DNA from: Bacteroidales bacterium
Lineage (GTDB): Bacteria; Bacteroidota; Bacteroidia; Bacteroidales; VadinHA17
Assembly: GCA_003501665.1 (NCBI GenBank)
Contig: DNOQ01000476.1
Location: 1-8,724 of the forward strand
Length of the DNA: 8,724 nt
Reading direction: 5' to 3'
A program made the translations under genes and the position numbers. The notes under the pieces were generated by a model, which saw only the letters and a program-made list of their open reading frames with translations, was not told the origin of the DNA and made no database searches. Positions 5,501-8,724 of the stretch are shown here, one piece after another; within the stretch, counting starts at the first letter, position 1, and each line of letters starts with the position of its first letter.

Positions 5501-7204
5501 TTAATTGTTTCCTGCCGGCGTTTCAGTGGTGCTTTCGGTTTTTGGTTCAGCCGCTGCAAATGTTACTGGCACCATATACCATACAGGCACTTCGACACCT
5601 CCCTGTTTTCCGGGTTTGAATGCCGGTAACGAAGCAACCACCCTGAGTGCTTCGGCATCCAGTTCCGGATCAACACCTTTGAGGACACTTATTCTGTCGA
5701 CATTTCCCTTTTCGTTAACGCAGAATCGCAAGATTACCCGGCCAGTGATATTGTTTGCTCTGGCAGTTTCGGGATATCTGATATTATCTGAAAGATACTT
5801 AAGTAACGCTGCATCTCCACCCGGAAACATAGGCATTTCTTCGACAACAACAAAAGGTTCGGAAGGAGAGTTTGAGCCAGTGACAGGCGGCGGAGGCGGA
5901 GGGGGAGGCACAGCAGCACTGTTGTCCTTAAGGGTGAAAGTAATGGGAACCATGTACCAGACTGGTACTGCAACACCTCCCTGTTTACCCGGACTAAATA
6001 AAGGAAGTGTTGAAACAACCCGGAGTGCTTCAGAATCGAGTATCGGATCAACTCCTTTAATGACGGAAGCATCCTTTACAAAGCCATCATCCATCACTTT
6101 AAAACGGATTATTACTCTTCCCTGGATATTATTATCCTTTGCTTCTTTGGGATATTGTGTGTTTTCTGCAATATATTTCAGCAGAGCCATATCTCCGCCC
6201 GGAAATAAGGGCATCTCTTCAACAACAATCCATGCATCACCTTCTTTAACCGGGGCGGGCCGGGGCGGACTTGCCGGAACAACAGTTTCTTCAGGTGTAA
6301 GAGGTTCCGTTCCTGTAAAGGAATCAAATGATTTCTTGGCACAGGTAGAGAAGATGATTAAGAGCAGGGCAACAAACGGCAAGACCAGTAGTATCTTCAG
6401 GTTTGCCGGAGCTTTGGAACGTTTTTTTGTCATCATGATCATTCGTTTTTTTATTAAGGTTGGATTGGAAAATCTGCTTGCCGGACTGAAAACCCGGGTC
6501 CTGAAAACCTGATTTAACATCAGTCCCTGATAACTTACAACCGGAATTCCGGAATTGAGACACTCTTCATCGGCCTGATACTCATGAACAGCTCTGAGGG
6601 ACCGGTCATACATATAGATAAACGGATTGAACCATTGAAAGATCTTGATTAACTCCAGAAACAGGATATCAAAGAAATGATGCCGGTCCAGATGCTTCTG
6701 CTCATGTTTTATAATCTCTTCTTCCTCACCTGCACTTAACACCTCGTCAATAAAGATATGTCCGAATGCCGAAAATCCGGATACTTTGTTCCCATTGAGC
6801 CTGATTACTTTATTGTCGCCTCTGTTTCTCCTGTAAACTAACAGCATCAGTTGCAGCATTTCAACGATAAGCTTCAATCCGAGAGCGATTATGCCCGTTA
6901 AATAAATGATATTTAAAATCTTAAAAATGTTGTCCGGATTAAATATGCCCTGCCTGACTTCAGAAACTTCCGGCGTTCCACTTATTATTACTCCTGTCAG
7001 ATCCTGCCCGAAGAACTGCAGGTCGAGAGGTTCTTTCGTCTGAATGGTAATCAGAGGCAGTATAAATGATGCCAGAAATGATATCAGTATGAAATACCTG
7101 TTACGGCTGTACATTGTATCTCTGCTGAGAAAAAGATTGTATGCCAGATAGAAAACCGCAAGAGCCACAGCGGCTTTCAGCATGTATAAAAACAGGGGAT
7201 TCAT
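5501..7204 (-). CDS. BlaR1/MecR1-like M56 membrane metallopeptidase with two tandem TonB C-terminal domains
   Basis: This 567-aa integral membrane sensor-protease is the expected partner of the BlaI-type repressor encoded just upstream (ATGA overlap, 7201-7204). Membrane segments lie near residues 8-26, 36-55, 95-124 and 268-287. The cytosolic zinc-protease domain between the third and fourth holds HEQKH (HExxH; H167, E168, H171) with likely third ligand E208 in HEYQAD, followed by the family-typical SNPTLIKKRMIMMTKKRS. After the fourth segment the periplasmic part has no penicillin-binding sensor. Instead it has a proline-rich linker, a TonB C-terminal-like domain (about 327-424), a run of eight prolines (433-440) and a second copy (about 453-550). 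Each copy has VVEEMPxFPGGDxALLKY, GRVIxRF, KGVDPxLDxEALRVV and VPVWYMVPxTF. BlaR1 of staphylococci cleaves or inactivates BlaI on beta-lactam binding. Here the signal must differ and is unknown. M56-TonB fusions are known in Bacteroidota; the doubled domain is the unusual part. Confidence 0.9.
   Translation of the reverse strand: MNPLFLYMLKAAVALAVFYLAYNLFLSRDTMYSRNRYFILISFLASFILPLITIQTKEPLDLQFFGQDLTGVIISGTPEVSEVRQGIFNPDNIFKILNIIYLTGIIALGLKLIVEMLQLMLLVYRRNRGDNKVIRLNGNKVSGFSAFGHIFIDEVLSAGEEEEIIKHEQKHLDRHHFFDILFLELIKIFQWFNPFIYMYDRSLRAVHEYQADEECLNSGIPVVSYQGLMLNQVFRTRVFSPASRFSNPTLIKKRMIMMTKKRSKAPANLKILLVLPFVALLLIIFSTCAKKSFDSFTGTEPLTPEETVVPASPPRPAPVKEGDAWIVVEEMPLFPGGDMALLKYIAENTQYPKEAKDNNIQGRVIIRFKVMDDGFVKDASVIKGVDPILDSEALRVVSTLPLFSPGKQGGVAVPVWYMVPITFTLKDNSAAVPPPPPPPPVTGSNSPSEPFVVVEEMPMFPGGDAALLKYLSDNIRYPETARANNITGRVILRFCVNEKGNVDRISVLKGVDPELDAEALRVVASLPAFKPGKQGGVEVPVWYMVPVTFAAAEPKTESTTETPAGNN
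5555..6226 (-). repeat. Tandem duplication of the TonB-like domain (two units of about 294 bp, period 378 bp)
   Basis: Unit 1 (6226-5933, residues 327-424) and unit 2 (5848-5555, residues 453-550) align without gaps over 98 residues, with about two thirds identical by my hand count. They are separated by 28 residues that include eight consecutive prolines. The constant offset of 126 codons points to an internal in-frame duplication followed by divergence, not two unrelated domain gains. The template strand in the linker is a G-rich run (5886-5908). Confidence 0.9.
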
Positions 7205-7581
7205 TTTTTTGATTTTTGTTTTTTTACTTCATTCTGCATTATTTTCATTATTTCTTCCATTTCTTTAACCGAAATGTGGTTTTCCTTTGCAAAAAAGCTG
7301 ACCATTTTTCCGAAAGAATTGGAGAAATAATCATTTACAAAATTGCTGAGATGTGATTTCGAATAATCATCTTTTGAAACCAGCGGATAATATTCATGCG
7401 TTCTGCCATAAGCTTTGTGATCAACAAAACCTTTGTCCTGAAGTATCCGCACAATTGTACTGATCGTATTATACGCAGGTTTGGGATCGTCGAAATGCTC
7501 AAGGATATCTTTGACGAATCCTTTTTTCAGCTTCCAGAGTACCTGCATTACCTGTTCTTCTGCCCGGGTTAGTTCTCTCAT
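7201..7581 (-). CDS. BlaI/MecI-family winged-helix transcriptional repressor
   Basis: This 126-aa dimeric repressor has the same length as staphylococcal BlaI. Residues 1-70 form the winged helix: LTRAEEQVMQVLWKLKKGFV (4-23), a recognition-helix region PAYNTISTIVRILQDKGFV (35-53) and a wing HKAYGRTHEYYPLVS. Residues 75-120 form the helical dimerisation part, including SFGKMVSFFAKENHISVKEM and then a lysine-rich C-terminus. It overlaps the M56/TonB gene by ATGA, so the two are translationally coupled and form a sensor-repressor pair. It starts 29 bp from a 51-bp array of repeats (7610-7660) that is the obvious operator candidate, so autoregulation is likely. By remembered alignment, the BlaI/MecI cleavage site (Asn-Phe in VLNF) corresponds to SFF here, so the P1 Asn is absent. 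No link to beta-lactam resistance can be assumed, since the partner lacks a penicillin sensor and no beta-lactamase is present. Confidence 0.93.
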   Translation of the reverse strand: MRELTRAEEQVMQVLWKLKKGFVKDILEHFDDPKPAYNTISTIVRILQDKGFVDHKAYGRTHEYYPLVSKDDYSKSHLSNFVNDYFSNSFGKMVSFFAKENHISVKEMEEIMKIMQNEVKKQKSKK

Positions 7582-7609
7582 ATTATCTTTAGTATTTATC
7601 GTTTAATTT

Positions 7610-7660
7610 GTGGAAACGCAATGCATCGAGTTTCCACTTCGTAATTCATCGCGTTTCAAC
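7610..7660. promoter_or_regulatory. Three-half-site repeat, likely operator of the BlaI-type repressor
   Basis: Three 14-bp copies of CATyGmGTTTCmAC are present. Copy 1 is inverted at 7610-7623 (GTGGAAACGCAATG). Copy 2 follows directly at 7624-7637 (CATCGAGTTTCCAC). Copy 3 is in the same direction as copy 2 at 7647-7660 (CATCGCGTTTCAAC), after a 9-bp spacer. Copies 1 and 2 make a 28-bp dyad with perfect 8-bp outer arms (GTGGAAAC/GTTTCCAC) and a palindromic ATGCAT centre. The array lies 29-79 bp before the blaI start, where a repressor would block transcription. It sits about 180-230 bp from the divergent permease start. The repeat structure is directly visible; that BlaI binds it is inference. 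Confidence 0.65.
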
Positions 7661-7731
7661 AGCTAAGATATAACGAAAAAATTAGTTATGCAACTATAAT
7701 ATTAATTATTTTCAATTTTTTTTAAAGGATC

Positions 7732-7744
7732 ATTAGATTCTAAT
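7732..7744. repeat. Short perfect dyad ATTAGA-T-TCTAAT in the blaI/permease spacer
   Basis: A 6-bp perfect inverted repeat with a one-base centre lies 93 bp before the permease start. A second overlapping pairing, AGGAT (7726-7730) with ATCCT (7743-7747), is also possible. It is unlike the three-half-site array, so if functional it would bind another regulator or belong to the permease promoter. The surrounding 7661-7837 is AT-rich and otherwise shows no gene and no exact -7 element. Chance is a real alternative. Confidence 0.25.
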
Positions 7745-7837
7745 CCTGAAGAATATGTACTTTTATATTTTTTAATGAAGCACTGTTAATTGGTCAGGAA
7801 TACTTAAATTTTTTAACCGGCAGATTAAACAATTAGT

Positions 7838-8724
7838 ATGAAGAAAGGTATAGTCAGGGAGAATCTGAGAATTGCCATGAGGGCGATCAGATCGAACACG
7901 GTAAGAACGGTACTGACCATTTGTATAATAGCATTCGGTATAATGGCACTGGTTGGCATTCTCACGGCTATTGATGCAATTAAGAATTCACTTACGGATC
8001 AGTTTACGATGATGGGGGCCAACTCATTCAGTATCTCATCCAGGGGTATGAATGTTCAGATTATGAATGACAGGATCAGGTCGAAGAACTATTCGCGGAT
8101 ATCTTACAGGCAGGCGATGGAGTTCAAGTCGAGATTTACGGAGCCGGCGTGGGTATCGGTTTCATTCCGGGCAACGGATCTGGCGACTGTAAAATTCGGT
8201 CAGGAAGAGACTAATCCCAATATCACTCTTATGGGTGTTGACGAGAATTATGTCACTGTTTCGGGTTATGAAATAGAGAAAGGTAGAGATTTTACGGTTG
8301 AAGAGCTGAGGCTGAACAGGCGGATCATAATTTTGGGAGCGGAACCCGCGAGGGCTCTTTTCCCGACAGGAATTGATCCTGTTGGTCAGGAAGTTACCAT
8401 AGCGGGTCTGAGGCTTAAAGTTTCCGGGGTATTGAAGAGCAAGGGTGCCAGTGCAATGAGCGATGATAATGTCTGTTTCATTCCGATAACTGCGGCCAGG
8501 CAATATTTTTCCCGTCCCAATCAGAATTTCCGGATCAATGTCATGCCTTTAAATCCTGTCAATCTTGATGTGCTGGCAGGCGAAGCTGAGGCGGTTTTCA
8601 GGGTTGTAAGAAATCTGAATCCGATAGATGAATCGGATTTCAATATTTCTAAAAGCGATTCCATAGTCGCGCTTCTGCTTAAGAACATCAGATTTGTGAC
8701 CATGGCTGCAACATTAATCGGGAT
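7838..8724 (+). CDS. MacB/FtsX-type ABC transporter permease, N-terminal part (3' end outside window)
   Basis: An open frame runs from ATG 7838 to the right edge without a stop, giving 295 complete codons; family members are usually about 400 aa or more. It begins with a short cytosolic N-terminus (KKGIVRENLRIAMRAIRSNT), then a membrane helix at about 22-46 (VRTVLTICIIAFGIMALVGI). The large periplasmic MacB_PCD-type domain (about 47-280) follows, with LMGVDENYVTVSGYEIEKGR, RIIILGAEPARALFP, GQEVTIAGLRLKVSGVLKSK and the end VCFIPITAARQYF. The second membrane helix is just starting at the edge (IRFVTMAATLIG). Such permeases pair with an ATPase and usually an HlyD-like adaptor to move lipoproteins, peptides or antibiotics across the envelope, or to transmit mechanical force. 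No ATPase is visible here, so it would have to lie to the right. It is divergent from blaI across 256 bp. Substrate unknown. Confidence 0.9.
   Translation, partial: MKKGIVRENLRIAMRAIRSNTVRTVLTICIIAFGIMALVGILTAIDAIKNSLTDQFTMMGANSFSISSRGMNVQIMNDRIRSKNYSRISYRQAMEFKSRFTEPAWVSVSFRATDLATVKFGQEETNPNITLMGVDENYVTVSGYEIEKGRDFTVEELRLNRRIIILGAEPARALFPTGIDPVGQEVTIAGLRLKVSGVLKSKGASAMSDDNVCFIPITAARQYFSRPNQNFRINVMPLNPVNLDVLAGEAEAVFRVVRNLNPIDESDFNISKSDSIVALLLKNIRFVTMAATLIG

Noticed and set aside
5505..6512. A 335-codon open frame on the plus strand opposite the M56/TonB gene
   Set aside because: It mirrors the biased codon use of the real minus-strand gene and has a glycine run that is the reverse of the proline linker. 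It resembles no family, while the minus-strand frame has clear HExxH and TonB motifs.
5501..7581. Calling the blaI/blaR1-like pair a beta-lactam resistance locus
   Set aside because: The periplasmic sensor is TonB-like, not a penicillin-binding domain, and no beta-lactamase or PBP2a gene is present.
7683..7696. TAGTT-ATGC-AACTA inverted repeat as another operator
   Set aside because: Arms of only 5 bp with a non-palindromic centre in AT-rich DNA, and no match to the 14-bp half-sites nearby.
8162..8503. A 113-codon minus-strand frame inside the permease region
   Set aside because: The plus-strand frame is continuous from 7838 to the edge with MacB-type sequence; the minus frame is low-complexity shadow.

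Overview
The window looks like chromosomal DNA from a member of the Bacteroidota, most likely Bacteroidales/Marinilabiliales-like. Four things support this. The Rho factor carries a very long disordered insertion. The primary sigma factor is the short (287 aa) form without region 1.1. A BlaI repressor is followed by an M56 peptidase fused to TonB C-terminal domains. Ribosome binding sites are not of the Shine-Dalgarno type, and exact matches to the Bacteroidota -7 element (TAnnTTTG) occur. No tRNA, rRNA, CRISPR array, transposase or integrase was seen.

Layout. Positions 1-814 (minus) hold the N-terminal 271 residues of Rho, cut by the window edge. A 352-bp gap without a gene separates it from divergent rpoD (1167-2030, plus), which is followed after 34 bp by rpe (2065-2721, plus). 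Converging on rpe is a three-gene minus-strand group, in order of transcription: a LuxC-like acyl-CoA reductase (4282-5325), a pRiA4b ORF-3-like protein with a strongly acidic tail (3676-4239) and miaA (2751-3656). Upstream of that group lies a second minus-strand operon: a BlaI-type repressor (7201-7581) overlapping by 4 bp (ATGA) an M56 peptidase with two tandem TonB C-terminal domains (5501-7204). That operon ends at a clear intrinsic terminator (5417-5452). Divergent from blaI is the start of a MacB/FtsX-type ABC permease (7838 to the right edge, plus).

How the genes relate. The left half is housekeeping: transcription termination, primary transcription initiation, pentose phosphate metabolism and tRNA modification. 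The right half is a signalling/envelope module. A winged-helix repressor is expected to be released when its membrane peptidase partner is activated, and here the periplasmic sensor is a pair of TonB-type domains instead of a penicillin-binding domain. The repressor probably controls its own operon through a striking three-half-site repeat at 7610-7660; whether it also controls the divergent permease is open.

The items most worth following up are that repeat, the duplicated TonB sensor, the charge-segregated disordered region of Rho, and the compact terminator/promoter junction between the two minus-strand operons. I do not see a clearly new defence or mobile system.
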